Source: Ferrovibrio sp. (GTDB lineage Bacteria > Pseudomonadota > Alphaproteobacteria > Ferrovibrionales > Ferrovibrionaceae). From it: a stretch of DNA of 64,000 nucleotides. The notes below the pieces were generated by a model. That model saw only the letters and a list, made by a program, of their open reading frames with translations. It ran no database searches and was not told the DNA's origin. The translations under genes were made by a program, and so were the position numbers. The DNA lies in assembly GCF_017994015.1 (NCBI RefSeq), contig NZ_JAGOLP010000011.1, positions 1-64,000 on the forward strand, written 5' to 3'. Positions 35,828 through 44,337 of the stretch are shown piece after piece (the stretch's first letter is position 1; each line of letters opens with the position of its first letter).

Positions 35828-37474
35828 TCAGCTTGCTTTTGGCGCCTGGAACGGCTTGCCGCCGCAGACCGTGCCCCAGATCGGAATATCCTTCAAGGCG
35901 GCTGGGTCTACGCTGAACGGGTCCTGCTCCAGCACGGCGAAATCGGCATATTTGCCAATCTCGATACTGCCCACCAGATGATCCATGCGCATCGTATAGG
36001 CGGTGCCAAGAGTAACGGCGGCGAGGGCATCGGCCACTGAAAGCCGCTCTTCCGGACTCAGGATGCGGCCGCTGACGGTGCGGCGGTTCACGGCGCACCA
36101 GGCGGTGAAAAGCGGCGCCAGCGGGGTTACCGGGGCATCCGAATGCAGCGAGAACGGGATGCCGAGGCGCAGCGCGGTGCCGGCGGCATTCATCCGCATG
36201 GCGCGTTCCGGCCCCATGGTGATGGCATAATGCTGGTCGCCCCAGTAATGGATATGGTTGGAAAACAGGTTGACGCAGAGGCCCAGGGTCTTGATGCGGC
36301 GGAATTGCTGCTGGCTGGCCATCTGGCAATGCTGAAGTGTGTGGCGATGGTCGGCCCAGTAATGCGCTTTCTGCGCCGCTTCCACAGCATCCAGCACCAC
36401 TTCGGTGGCTTCATCGCCATTGGTGTGGATATGCATATGCACATGGGCGGCATGCAAGGCGCTGACTATGCTGCGCAGTTCATCCGGCGCGATATACCAT
36501 AGGCCATTCTCGGCGCCGTTATGATAGCCGGGCCAGCGCAGCCGGGCGGTGAAGCCCTGGATCGAGCCATCCACGATCAGCTTGACCATGCCGAAATGCA
36601 GCTTGGCATTATTCATGGCTTGCAGTTTGCGAATGTAGTCGATGGTGCCTTCGGTGCTCAGGCCAACCCGCGATAGCGCCGGCACCAGGCGGATCGGGAA
36701 ATCCGGCTCCTCGGTCACTTGGCGATAGGTGGTCAGCGTCTGCTCCGGCATCTCGTTATGCAGGTCGGTCAGCGTGGTAACGCCCATGATGGTGGCCGAG
36801 CGGCCAAAGCGGCGCACATGCTCGGGCTTGGCCATCTCGTTGATGGCATACCAGTTCAGGCCGCGGAACAGCCGCAGCCGCGCTGCCACGCCCTGCATCT
36901 CGCCTGCCGGTTCGCCATCCTCGGCTTTTGGAATGCCGTCGATATTGGTGCTGCGGTCAACGCCGATCTTGTTGAAGGTGTAGCTGTTGACGTTGAGGAT
37001 GTGGAAACTGGCATGGATCACCAGCACCGGCCGGGTGGTGGAAACGCGGTCCAAATCCTGGCGGGTCATGCGCCGGCCGCCAAAGTAGATCGGATCAAAA
37101 CCCCAGGCGAACAGGATTTCATCCGGATCGCTCATCGCTTCCGATACTGCGCGCAGCTTTTCCACCACGGCGTCGATGCTGTCCATGCCCTTGACCCGCA
37201 CGCCTTCGGGCGAGATGCGGTCAAAATAGCCGACATAGGGAAAACCCCAGATGCCGCCTTCCATGATATGGGCATGGCCTTCCACAAAGCCGGGCAGCAG
37301 CACCTTGTCGGCAAAGCTGGTATCCAGTGGCGCATCGGCCCAGGGCGCCATATCCTCGGCGGTGCCAACAGCCAGCACACGATCCCCGCGCACCGCCACA
37401 TGGGTGGCCGTGGGGATTGATGGGTTCATGGTGATGATCTTGCTGGCCTGAAAAATCTTAATCGCAGTATCCAC
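35828..37474 (-). CDS. Metal-dependent amidohydrolase (YtcJ/N-substituted formamide deformylase-like)
   Basis: 548-residue member of the Amidohydro_3 group, which hydrolyses N-acyl or N-formyl amines and similar bonds. Metal-site signs are GHAH (His67, His69), the central His pair in VHMHIHTNGDEAT and DHRHTLQHC, and HSDAPVTP with the conserved Asp. The start is GTG (giving MDTAIKIF) with GAGGA six bases upstream. It is the first enzyme gene after the MocR regulator, and is followed at 11 bases by a G3E GTPase. It may be the entry enzyme of the pathway, releasing an amine for the transaminase. Substrate unknown. Confidence 0.88.
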   Translation of the reverse strand: MDTAIKIFQASKIITMNPSIPTATHVAVRGDRVLAVGTAEDMAPWADAPLDTSFADKVLLPGFVEGHAHIMEGGIWGFPYVGYFDRISPEGVRVKGMDSIDAVVEKLRAVSEAMSDPDEILFAWGFDPIYFGGRRMTRQDLDRVSTTRPVLVIHASFHILNVNSYTFNKIGVDRSTNIDGIPKAEDGEPAGEMQGVAARLRLFRGLNWYAINEMAKPEHVRRFGRSATIMGVTTLTDLHNEMPEQTLTTYRQVTEEPDFPIRLVPALSRVGLSTEGTIDYIRKLQAMNNAKLHFGMVKLIVDGSIQGFTARLRWPGYHNGAENGLWYIAPDELRSIVSALHAAHVHMHIHTNGDEATEVVLDAVEAAQKAHYWADHRHTLQHCQMASQQQFRRIKTLGLCVNLFSNHIHYWGDQHYAITMGPERAMRMNAAGTALRLGIPFSLHSDAPVTPLAPLFTAWCAVNRRTVSGRILSPEERLSVADALAAVTLGTAYTMRMDHLVGSIEIGKYADFAVLEQDPFSVDPAALKDIPIWGTVCGGKPFQAPKAS

Positions 37475-37540
37475 GGTCGATCCTCGCCGGCAGGGATTTC
37501 GGATGCGCCCAGATTGACCGCTATGCCCGGCTGGATAGTA

Positions 37541-37569
37541 GGTCCAATCGGCTCAAGCCGCTTGGTCCA
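37541..37569 (-). promoter_or_regulatory. TGGACC direct repeat in the amidohydrolase promoter gap
   Basis: On the minus strand, CTGGACCAAG and TTGGACCTAC stand 23 bases apart (start to start, about two helical turns). The second copy abuts a TACTAT that could serve as a -10, while the -35 position is poor, as expected for an activated promoter. MocR-type regulators bind direct repeats, and the published TauR site, as I remember it, is a repeat of CTGGACYTAA. A MocR gene ends just upstream. Confidence 0.45.
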
Positions 37570-37591
37570 GATATTTTAGAGCACGCTGCGA

Positions 37592-39076
37592 TTAGATTGA
37601 CGCGCTGCGTTGCGTCTGGAGGCGCAGGTCGGCCACGGCAGCGGCCAGGGCCTGCACGCCCTCATTGATCCGGCTGGCCGGAATCGACGAGAAGCCGAGG
37701 CGGAAATGCTGTTCGCCTGGCGGCGTGGCGAAGAAGGGTTCACCCGGTTCAAACAGCACGCCGCGTTCCCGCGCCTTGAGCAGCAGGTGCTGCGGGTTGA
37801 TATCGGCCGGGCAGGTCAGCCAGATGCTGGAGCCGCCGATGCTGGGCGAGCGTGGGAAATCCGGCAAAGCCACTGCCACGGCGGCACAGATGGTTTCCCA
37901 GCGCTCTTTCAGCGCATGGCGCAGGCTGCGCACCAGGCCCTGGCAATGGCCTTCAGCCAGGAAGATGGCTGCCGTGCGCTGGTTGTTCAGCGGCGCCGAG
38001 CGGTGCATCAGCCGGCGCAACGCCCGCGCCTCGCGGATCACCGCTTCGGGCGCCACCATGAAACCGATCCGCACGCCCGGTGCCAGCACTTTCGACAGGG
38101 TGCCGAGATAGATCACGCGGCCATCGCGATCCATCGATTTGAGCGCCGGCATATTGGCCTCGAACCGGGTTTCGCCTTCGTAATCATCCTCGATCAGCAC
38201 CGCATCGGCAGCGCCGGCCCATTTCAGCAAGGCCTGGCGGCGATCATTCGGCATGGTCACCATGGTGGGGCATTGATGCGCCGGCGTCACCACCGCATAG
38301 CGCAGGCCTTGCAGCCAGGGGCCTAGGCGCATGCCGCCCGCATCCACCGGCACGCCGCGCACCTGGCCACGGCTGAGCGCGAAGATATTGCGCGCATCGG
38401 TGTAGCCCGGCTCCTCAATGCCCACCAGCTCGCCCGGCTTTACCAGCAATTGCGACAGCAGATAGAGGCCATGTTGCGAGCCGAGCGTGACCAGCACTTC
38501 CTCGGGCCGGGCAAAAACACCATGCTGCGGCAGAATCTGGCGGCAAATCTGTTCGATCAGCAGCGGATCGTCATCCATCGCCTGGTCGGCAGCCCAGTAA
38601 TTCACCGCCGAGCGGCCCATCGCATCGCGCGAGCAGGTGCGCCACACCGCCACCGGAAACAATTCCGGATCGACTTGGCCGTAGATGAATGGAAAGCGGT
38701 AATCCTGCCAGTTGGTGGGCTTGGAGATATGGCGCCAGGCCGCCGGCATGGTGGCGAAGCGGTCATTCCAGTCGGTCTGGCTGCGGGTCTCGGTCCGCTC
38801 GGCATTCTCGTTGACGGCCAGCTTGCCGGCCTGATCCTCGACAAAATAGCCGCGCCGTTCGGTCGAGATCAGATAGCCGCGCGCCACCAATTCCTCATAC
38901 ACCGCGATGATGGTGTTGCGCGCCACACCCATCCGCTCGGCCAGGGCGCGGGAGGGGGGCATGCGTTGGCCAGCCGCCAGCCGGCCGGCGCCGATGGCAC
39001 TGATGATGGATTGGCGCAGGGCGCCCTGGATGGTCTGCCCCGCTTCACGCTCGGGTAAAAGATGCGCCCAATTCAC
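37592..39076 (-). CDS. MocR-family (GntR HTH plus aminotransferase domain) regulator
   Basis: 494-residue regulator. Residues 16-82 form a winged GntR helix-turn-helix (GALRQSIISAIGAGRLAAGQ, MPPSRALAERMGVARNTI). From about 110 onward is a fold-type I aminotransferase domain with LVTLGSQHGLYLL, VTPAHQCPT, EDDYEGE and GTLSKVLAPGVRIGF containing the PLP Lys. Relatives such as GabR, PdxR and TauR sense amino compounds through PLP. It lies upstream, on the same strand, of the amidohydrolase/transporter/transaminase run, so it is the likely activator of that run. Confidence 0.92.
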   Translation of the reverse strand: MNWAHLLPEREAGQTIQGALRQSIISAIGAGRLAAGQRMPPSRALAERMGVARNTIIAVYEELVARGYLISTERRGYFVEDQAGKLAVNENAERTETRSQTDWNDRFATMPAAWRHISKPTNWQDYRFPFIYGQVDPELFPVAVWRTCSRDAMGRSAVNYWAADQAMDDDPLLIEQICRQILPQHGVFARPEEVLVTLGSQHGLYLLSQLLVKPGELVGIEEPGYTDARNIFALSRGQVRGVPVDAGGMRLGPWLQGLRYAVVTPAHQCPTMVTMPNDRRQALLKWAGAADAVLIEDDYEGETRFEANMPALKSMDRDGRVIYLGTLSKVLAPGVRIGFMVAPEAVIREARALRRLMHRSAPLNNQRTAAIFLAEGHCQGLVRSLRHALKERWETICAAVAVALPDFPRSPSIGGSSIWLTCPADINPQHLLLKARERGVLFEPGEPFFATPPGEQHFRLGFSSIPASRINEGVQALAAAVADLRLQTQRSASI

Positions 39077-39198
39077 CCCGGTTTTCCATTCGGCTGTTCC
39101 GACAACGGCCGATTATGGCGAGGGGATTACACGCGCTACAAGATAAATTGGCTGTATAAGGTGCATATTTAATTATGCCTAAATAATCAGCAAAATTA

Positions 39199-40095
39199 TC
39201 AGGCTGAAAAAACCACGGTTTTCCGGCCATTCACGATCACGCGGCCTTCCAGGTGGTTGAGCAAGGCGCGGGCAAGCACGCGACGTTCTATGTCACGGCC
39301 CTTGCGCACCAGGTCTTCCGGCGTGTCGCGGTGGCTGATCCGTTCCACATCCTGCTCGATGATCGGGCCTTCATCCAGGTCGCGGGTGACATAATGCGCG
39401 GTGGCGCCGATCAGTTTCACGCCGCGGTCAAACGCCTGATGATAGGGTTTGGCACCCTTGAAGCCGGGCAGGAAGGAATGGTGGATGTTGATGCAGCGGC
39501 CTTCCAGCGCGCCTGACAGATCGTCAGACAGGATTTGCATATAACGCGCCAGCACCACCAGATCGGTGCGGGTTTCGGCCACCAGATCAAGCAACTGCCG
39601 TTCCTGCGCCGCTTTGGTGGCTGGGGTCACCGGCAGGTGATAGAACGGCGCGCCATTAAAATCCTGGCTACCGAAGGCTGCGCGCGGATGGTTGGAAACC
39701 ACGGCGCTGACCACCATGGGCAATTCGCCGATGCGGGTGCGGTAGAGCAAATCTTCCAGGCAATGGTCGAATTTCGACACCAGGATCATGACCCGCTGGC
39801 GCTGCTGTGCCGGCTGCAATTTCCAGGTCATGCCCAGGCCGGCAGCAATCGGGCCAAAGCCGGCGGCGATCTGCGCGGTGGGCTGGGGCGGGCATTCAAA
39901 CAGCACGCGCATGAAGAACAGCCCGGTTTCCTTATCGCTGAATTGCTGCGCATCCAGGATATTGCCGCCCTGTTGCAGCAGGAAGCCGGAAACCGCCGAG
40001 ACAATGCCGGGGCGATCGATGCAGGAAAGCGACAGGATCATGCCGGTGGTGGCTTCGAGGCTGCTGGCCTCGGGGGTGGGGGCAAGGCTGGTCAT
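39199..40095 (-). CDS. purU: Formyltetrahydrofolate deformylase
   Basis: Hydrolyses 10-formyl-THF to formate and THF, balancing one-carbon pools. 298 residues: an N-terminal ACT domain (about 19-95, [19 protein letters not shown]) and a formyl-transferase domain with the catalytic set Asn203 and His205 in INIHHSFLP and Asp241 in TRDLDEGPI. Overall length and [11 protein letters not shown] match PurU closely. It follows a gamma-glutamylcyclotransferase-like gene by six bases. The 122 bases downstream, up to the MocR start, are AT-rich and hold the MocR promoter; I see no gene there. Confidence 0.94.
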   Translation of the reverse strand: MTSLAPTPEASSLEATTGMILSLSCIDRPGIVSAVSGFLLQQGGNILDAQQFSDKETGLFFMRVLFECPPQPTAQIAAGFGPIAAGLGMTWKLQPAQQRQRVMILVSKFDHCLEDLLYRTRIGELPMVVSAVVSNHPRAAFGSQDFNGAPFYHLPVTPATKAAQERQLLDLVAETRTDLVVLARYMQILSDDLSGALEGRCINIHHSFLPGFKGAKPYHQAFDRGVKLIGATAHYVTRDLDEGPIIEQDVERISHRDTPEDLVRKGRDIERRVLARALLNHLEGRVIVNGRKTVVFSA

Positions 40096-40101
40096 GACGG
40101 T

Positions 40102-40449
40102 TCAGGCTTTCACATAGACCCAGGCGCGGATGCCTGAGCGCAGGGTCACTTCAATACGCCGGTAATCTGCCACTTCATAGGCATCGGCCGCTGCCAGTTC
40201 CGCCGCCGTGATGCGGAATACCTGGCCAGGCACGGCATCGGCCGGATCGCCGGAAGGCGTCACGATGGGATGGAATTTTTCGCCACTGGTGGCCAGCACG
40301 GCGGGATCGGTGATTTCCAGCATGGTCTGGCGATAGCCGGGCAGGGCATCGGCGCTGCCTTCAAGCTTGCGGCCAAAGGAGGCCAGTTGCACCTCTTCAA
40401 GCTGCAACGTGCCGTAGGAAAATAGATGAATATCGGCGGCTGAGGACAT
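40102..40449 (-). CDS. Gamma-glutamylcyclotransferase/AIG2-like protein
   Basis: 115-residue cytoplasmic protein of the GGCT fold. YGTLQ at residues 12-16 is the glycine-loop motif, and Glu92 in DAYEVADYRRIEV is the expected catalytic acid. Family members cyclise gamma-glutamyl amines or peptides to 5-oxoproline, though many AIG2-like proteins have unknown substrates. It lies between a DUF6356 gene and purU in one orientation, six bases before purU, so co-transcription with purU is likely. Confidence 0.85.
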   Translation of the reverse strand: MSSAADIHLFSYGTLQLEEVQLASFGRKLEGSADALPGYRQTMLEITDPAVLATSGEKFHPIVTPSGDPADAVPGQVFRITAAELAAADAYEVADYRRIEVTLRSGIRAWVYVKA

Positions 40450-40509
40450 GGCGGGCGGCTCCGGTCAGGGCGCCATGCTTAACGCCAAAAGCCCGCGCTG
40501 ACAAATGCC

Positions 40510-40761
40510 TCAATCGGCGCCGCTCAGGCCCTGCTGCGATAGGGTCTGGCGCTGGCGGTTCTGCACCATATCGGCATGCAATTGCCGGATCAGGCCGCTG
40601 CCGGTGGTGGTGAACAGGAACGGGAATATCCCATGCGCCAGGCAGGCCAGGCCGCCCAGCAGCATGCGACCGCCGAAGCTGCTGGCAGCGCGCAGATGCT
40701 CAAAATAATCCTCGCCCACAGAAGCCGGATGCTCACTGAAAAGCCGATGCCAGAGCCGCAT
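40510..40761 (-). CDS. DUF6356-family small membrane protein
   Basis: 83-residue protein. The N-terminal LFSEHPASVGEDYFEHL motif and following FGGRMLLGGLACLAHGIFPF segment (one or two membrane helices, about 30-55) match DUF6356, a small alphaproteobacterial family of unknown function. The C terminus is polar. It is transcribed with the downstream GGCT-like gene (60 bases apart) and diverges from the Lrp-type regulator across 111 bases. Confidence 0.78.
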   Translation of the reverse strand: MRLWHRLFSEHPASVGEDYFEHLRAASSFGGRMLLGGLACLAHGIFPFLFTTTGSGLIRQLHADMVQNRQRQTLSQQGLSGAD

Positions 40762-40872
40762 GCCATGTCCCCTAAAAATGTCGCCGCTGGGGAATAATTT
40801 GGTATCGCTTGGCTGGGATGTTTTCCCATTTTGCGATTGATGCGGCAGATTTTGTGGTATATTTATCCAATA

Positions 40873-41352
40873 ATGGTGGAAAAATTAGAATTGGATAGCA
40901 TAGACAGGCATATCCTTGGAATATTGCAGGAGGATGCCGCCTTGCCGGTGCAGGTGGTGGCAGAGCGGGTCGGCCTGTCGCCAAATCCGTGCTGGCGCCG
41001 CATCAAGCAGCTTGAAGCCGCCGGGGTGATTGAGCGCCGGGTGGCGCTGGTCAATGCCGCCGCCGTTGGCCTCGGCGTCACCGCTTTTGTCTCAATCCGC
41101 ACCAACCAGCATAATGCCGATTGGCTGCAAAGTTTTGCGCGCGGGGTGCAGAGCATTCCTGAAATTGTCGAATGCCACCGCATGAGCGGCGATATCGATT
41201 ATCTGCTCAAGGTGGTGGTGCGCGATATCCAGCATTACGATCGGGTCTATCGCCGCCTGATTGCCGCCGTGCCGGGCCTCTCGGATGTCAGTTCCACCTT
41301 CTCGATGGAACGGCTGAAACACGGCACCAAACTGGAATTGGCAACACTTTAG
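40873..41352 (+). CDS. Lrp/AsnC-family transcriptional regulator
   Basis: 159-residue regulator. An N-terminal AsnC helix-turn-helix (ELDSIDRHILGILQED, VAERVGLSPNPCWRRIKQLE) is followed by an RAM ligand-binding domain (VECHRMSGDIDYLLKVVVRD). Family members sense amino acids as octamers. The start at MVEKLELDS is typical in length; the open frame begins 14 codons earlier inside an AT-rich promoter-like region (ttgatg and tatatt, 15 bases apart). Its stop overlaps the convergent TctA gene by four bases. Its target is not evident. Confidence 0.9.
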   Translation: MVEKLELDSIDRHILGILQEDAALPVQVVAERVGLSPNPCWRRIKQLEAAGVIERRVALVNAAAVGLGVTAFVSIRTNQHNADWLQSFARGVQSIPEIVECHRMSGDIDYLLKVVVRDIQHYDRVYRRLIAAVPGLSDVSSTFSMERLKHGTKLELATL

Positions 41353-42857
41353 TTTTCGGCCTGGAATATCTCATTGCGGCTGCGGCCAAAACGCGGCAGC
41401 AGCACCAGGCAGGGCACCAGCAAAGCCAGCACAATCAGGCTGGCGGCGAGCGGGCGTGTGGCGAAAACCGTCGGGTCGCCATCGGATAGTGTCAGGGCGC
41501 GGCGCAGATGTTCCTCGATCAGCGGCCCGAGCACAAAACCCAGCACCAGCGGCGCCGGCTCCAGGTTCAGCTTGGAAAACAGATAGCCCAGCAAGCCAAA
41601 GCCAACCGCCAGCATCACCTCGAACACGCTGCCGTTGACGCCATAAACCCCGATGCAGCAGAACAGGAAGATGGCCGGAAACATCAGCCGGTAAGGCACT
41701 TTCAGGAATTGCACCCACAGGCCGACCAGCGGCAGGTTGATGATCACCAGCATCACATTGCCGATCAGCATGGAGGCGATCAGGCCCCAGAACAGGTCTG
41801 GCCGTTCGGTCATCACCGTGGGGCCGGGCGCGATGCCATGGATCATCATGCCGCCCACCAGCAAAGCCAATACAGCATTGGGCGGAATGCCAAGTGTGAG
41901 CAGCGGAATGAAGGAAGCCTGTGCGGCGGCATTATTGGCGGCTTCCGGCCCGGCCAGACCCTCCACGGCACCATGGCCGAATTCTTCCGGATGGCGCGAC
42001 AGGCGCTTTTCCAGGCCATAGGAACTGAAAGCAGCCAGGATGGCGCCGCCGCCAGGCAGGATGCCGAGCAGGGTGCCGACCATGGTGCCACGCAACACGG
42101 CGGGTGCTGCACGGCGGGCTTCGTCGCGTGAGGGCCATAGCCGGCCGACCTTCCTCACCATGCTGCCGGTTGCGCCATCACCTTCAAGGTTGCGCATCAC
42201 CTCGGCGATGCCGAACAGGCCCACGGCCAAGGGCACAAAGCCGATGCCATCGCCCAGTTCCGGCACGCCGAAAGTGAGGCGGGCAAAGCCGGTATTGATA
42301 TCGCGGCCGATGGTGCCCAGCACCAGGCCAAGGCCGACCATGGCAATGGCGCCGATCATCGAGCCATGCGACATCACGATGGAGATTGAAAGGCCAAGCA
42401 GCATCAGGCCAAAATATTCCGCCGAGCCGAAGGCCAGCGCGATTTTGGCGAATTGTGGCCCGAACAGCACATTGAGCATGGTGCCGACGATGCCGGCAAA
42501 GAACGAGCCGAGTGCGGCGATGGCCAAGGCCGAGCCGGCGCGCCCGCGCAAAGCCATCTGGTAGCCATCCAGGCAGGTGACAACCGAAGCGGTTTCGCCA
42601 GGCACACGCATCAGGATCGAGGTGGTGGAGCCGCCATATTGTGAGCCATAGTAGATGCCGGCCAGCATGATCAGCGCTGCCACTGGCGGCAGGTAGAAGG
42701 TGACCGGCAGCAGCATGGCGATGGTGGCCACCGGGCCGATCCCGGGCAGCACGCCGATCAGTGTGCCGCAGAGTGCGCCGATGAAGCAGAACAGCAGATT
42801 GCCCGGCTGCAAAGCAATGCCAAGGCCATAAGCGAAGGAGTCGAGTGCTGCCATCAT
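41349..42857 (-). CDS. Tripartite tricarboxylate transporter large permease (TctA family)
   Basis: 502-residue inner-membrane protein with about twelve helices. LIGVLPGIGPVATIAMLLP and IYYGSQYGGSTTSIL are the TctA signature near the N terminus, with the related GTLLGILPGGGAILAAFSSY in the second half. It forms the channel of a sodium- or proton-driven, binding-protein-dependent carboxylate importer. Its start overlaps the TctB-type gene by four bases, and its stop overlaps the convergent Lrp gene. Confidence 0.93.
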   Translation of the reverse strand: MMAALDSFAYGLGIALQPGNLLFCFIGALCGTLIGVLPGIGPVATIAMLLPVTFYLPPVAALIMLAGIYYGSQYGGSTTSILMRVPGETASVVTCLDGYQMALRGRAGSALAIAALGSFFAGIVGTMLNVLFGPQFAKIALAFGSAEYFGLMLLGLSISIVMSHGSMIGAIAMVGLGLVLGTIGRDINTGFARLTFGVPELGDGIGFVPLAVGLFGIAEVMRNLEGDGATGSMVRKVGRLWPSRDEARRAAPAVLRGTMVGTLLGILPGGGAILAAFSSYGLEKRLSRHPEEFGHGAVEGLAGPEAANNAAAQASFIPLLTLGIPPNAVLALLVGGMMIHGIAPGPTVMTERPDLFWGLIASMLIGNVMLVIINLPLVGLWVQFLKVPYRLMFPAIFLFCCIGVYGVNGSVFEVMLAVGFGLLGYLFSKLNLEPAPLVLGFVLGPLIEEHLRRALTLSDGDPTVFATRPLAASLIVLALLVPCLVLLPRFGRSRNEIFQAEN

Positions 42858-43300
42858 GGCCAGATTTTCACTTGCAGCTTGAGGCCATAGCCGAACAGCA
42901 GGGTGACAAAGGCGGCGAGAATGGCGGCGGCCAGCAGCCTTTCGCGCCAGGATAATTCACGCGCGCCGAAGCTGACCGCCAAGGTGGCGAGAAAACCGGT
43001 GAAAGCCAGGCCCAGCCAGGGCAGCAGCAGGCCGAAGCCGGCCATGGCCGCCGGCACAATGAAGGGGCGCAGTTTGAAGCCGGCGGCATCGGCTTCAGGT
43101 GCGTCGGCTGTTTTGCGCCAGCCGCGCTGCACTAGCAGCAGGCCCAGCAAAGCCACCAGGGCGCCCGAGGCCTGCAACACAAAACCTGGCCCGATATCCG
43201 ATGGTGTGCCGCTGGGATAACGCCAAGTCAGCAACAGGATGCCGGCACCCGCCACAAACAGGAAGGCGCCGGCATAAGCTTCACGGGCCAGGCGCAGCAT
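42854..43300 (-). CDS. Tripartite tricarboxylate transporter small permease (TctB family)
   Basis: 148-residue membrane protein with four predicted helices. It begins with the polar segment MLRLAREAYAGAFLFVAGAG and carries RYPSGTPSDIGPGF after helix 1, a TctB mark. It stabilises or couples the large permease with the binding protein. It sits three bases after the TctC-type gene and overlaps TctA by four, forming the canonical C-B-A order. Confidence 0.9.
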   Translation of the reverse strand: MLRLAREAYAGAFLFVAGAGILLLTWRYPSGTPSDIGPGFVLQASGALVALLGLLLVQRGWRKTADAPEADAAGFKLRPFIVPAAMAGFGLLLPWLGLAFTGFLATLAVSFGARELSWRERLLAAAILAAFVTLLFGYGLKLQVKIWP

Positions 43301-43303
43301 GGC

Positions 43304-44278
43304 TTATTGTTGCGCCACGCCGGCTTCCTGCATCACCTGGCCCCAGCGCTTGATTTCAGCGCCGATATGGTTGGTGAAATCAGCCGGATTGCTGGTGGCG
43401 GGCAGGAAACTGGCATCACTCACCTGCTTGCGCACACTATCCTTGGCCAGCGCCTGGGCCACGGCACCATTCATCTTGGTCACGATGGCGGCGGGTGTGC
43501 CGGCCGGGAAGGCCAGGCCATACCAGGTGGTCACGTCATAACCCGGCAGGCCGGCTTCAGCCACGGTGGGCACATCCGGCAGGCCAGGGAAACGCTGCGC
43601 CGAGGTGACCGCCAGCGCCTTCAATTCGCCGCCCTTGATCTGGCCGATCACCGGCGCCGCCACTTCCACCAGCAAGTCAATCTCGCCGCCGCGCACGGCT
43701 GCGATGGCTGCCGGGGTGCCGCGATATGGCACATGGCGCATGTCGATGCCGGCCAGCGAGCGGAACACTTCGCCGGCAAAATGCTGCGTGCTGCCGACGC
43801 CGACCGAGGCGAATTTCACCTTGCCGGGCTGGCTGCGCGCCAGCTTGATTAGCGCATCGATATTGCCGGCGGCCACGTTATTGCCGGCAGTGATGATCAG
43901 CGGCATGGTCGCCACCAGCGATACCGGGGCAAAATCCTTCAGTGAATCATACGGCAGGCTCTTGTAGAGGCTGGCCGAAACGGCATGGCCGTTATTCATC
44001 ATGAAGATGCTGCTGCCATCCTTCGGCGCCTTGGCCACGGTATCGGCGCCGATGGTGCCGCCGGCACCGGGCTTGTTTTCCACCACCACCGGCTGGCCAA
44101 GGATTTCGCTCAAGGGCTGGGCGATGATGCGGGCGATAATATCGGTGCCGCCGCCAGCACCAAAACCCACCACCATACGCACCGGGCGGTTTGGCCAATC
44201 CTGCGCCTGGGCCTGATCGGCCGGGGCAAGGCTGAGCAAGGCAGCGCCGAGCAAGCCGGCGAATAGTATCTTCTTCAT
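43304..44278 (-). CDS. Bug-family (TctC) periplasmic substrate-binding protein
   Basis: 324-residue secreted receptor with signal peptide MKKILFAGLLGAALLSLAPA. Bug-family motifs are WPNRPVRMVVGFGAGGGTDI, VVENKPGAGGTIGAD and HVPYRGTPAAIAAVRGGEID. Members bind di- and tricarboxylates, aromatic acids or nicotinate; here the ligand is unknown. Directly followed by TctB and TctA genes, so this is a complete importer. It is 59 bases downstream of a SnoaL-like gene in the same orientation. Confidence 0.92.
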   Translation of the reverse strand: MKKILFAGLLGAALLSLAPADQAQAQDWPNRPVRMVVGFGAGGGTDIIARIIAQPLSEILGQPVVVENKPGAGGTIGADTVAKAPKDGSSIFMMNNGHAVSASLYKSLPYDSLKDFAPVSLVATMPLIITAGNNVAAGNIDALIKLARSQPGKVKFASVGVGSTQHFAGEVFRSLAGIDMRHVPYRGTPAAIAAVRGGEIDLLVEVAAPVIGQIKGGELKALAVTSAQRFPGLPDVPTVAEAGLPGYDVTTWYGLAFPAGTPAAIVTKMNGAVAQALAKDSVRKQVSDASFLPATSNPADFTNHIGAEIKRWGQVMQEAGVAQQ

Positions 44279-44337
44279 GGTGTTCCTCCTGCGATGCGCG
44301 GTCGTTGGATGTGCCGCGCTTGTTGCGATGATAGCTG

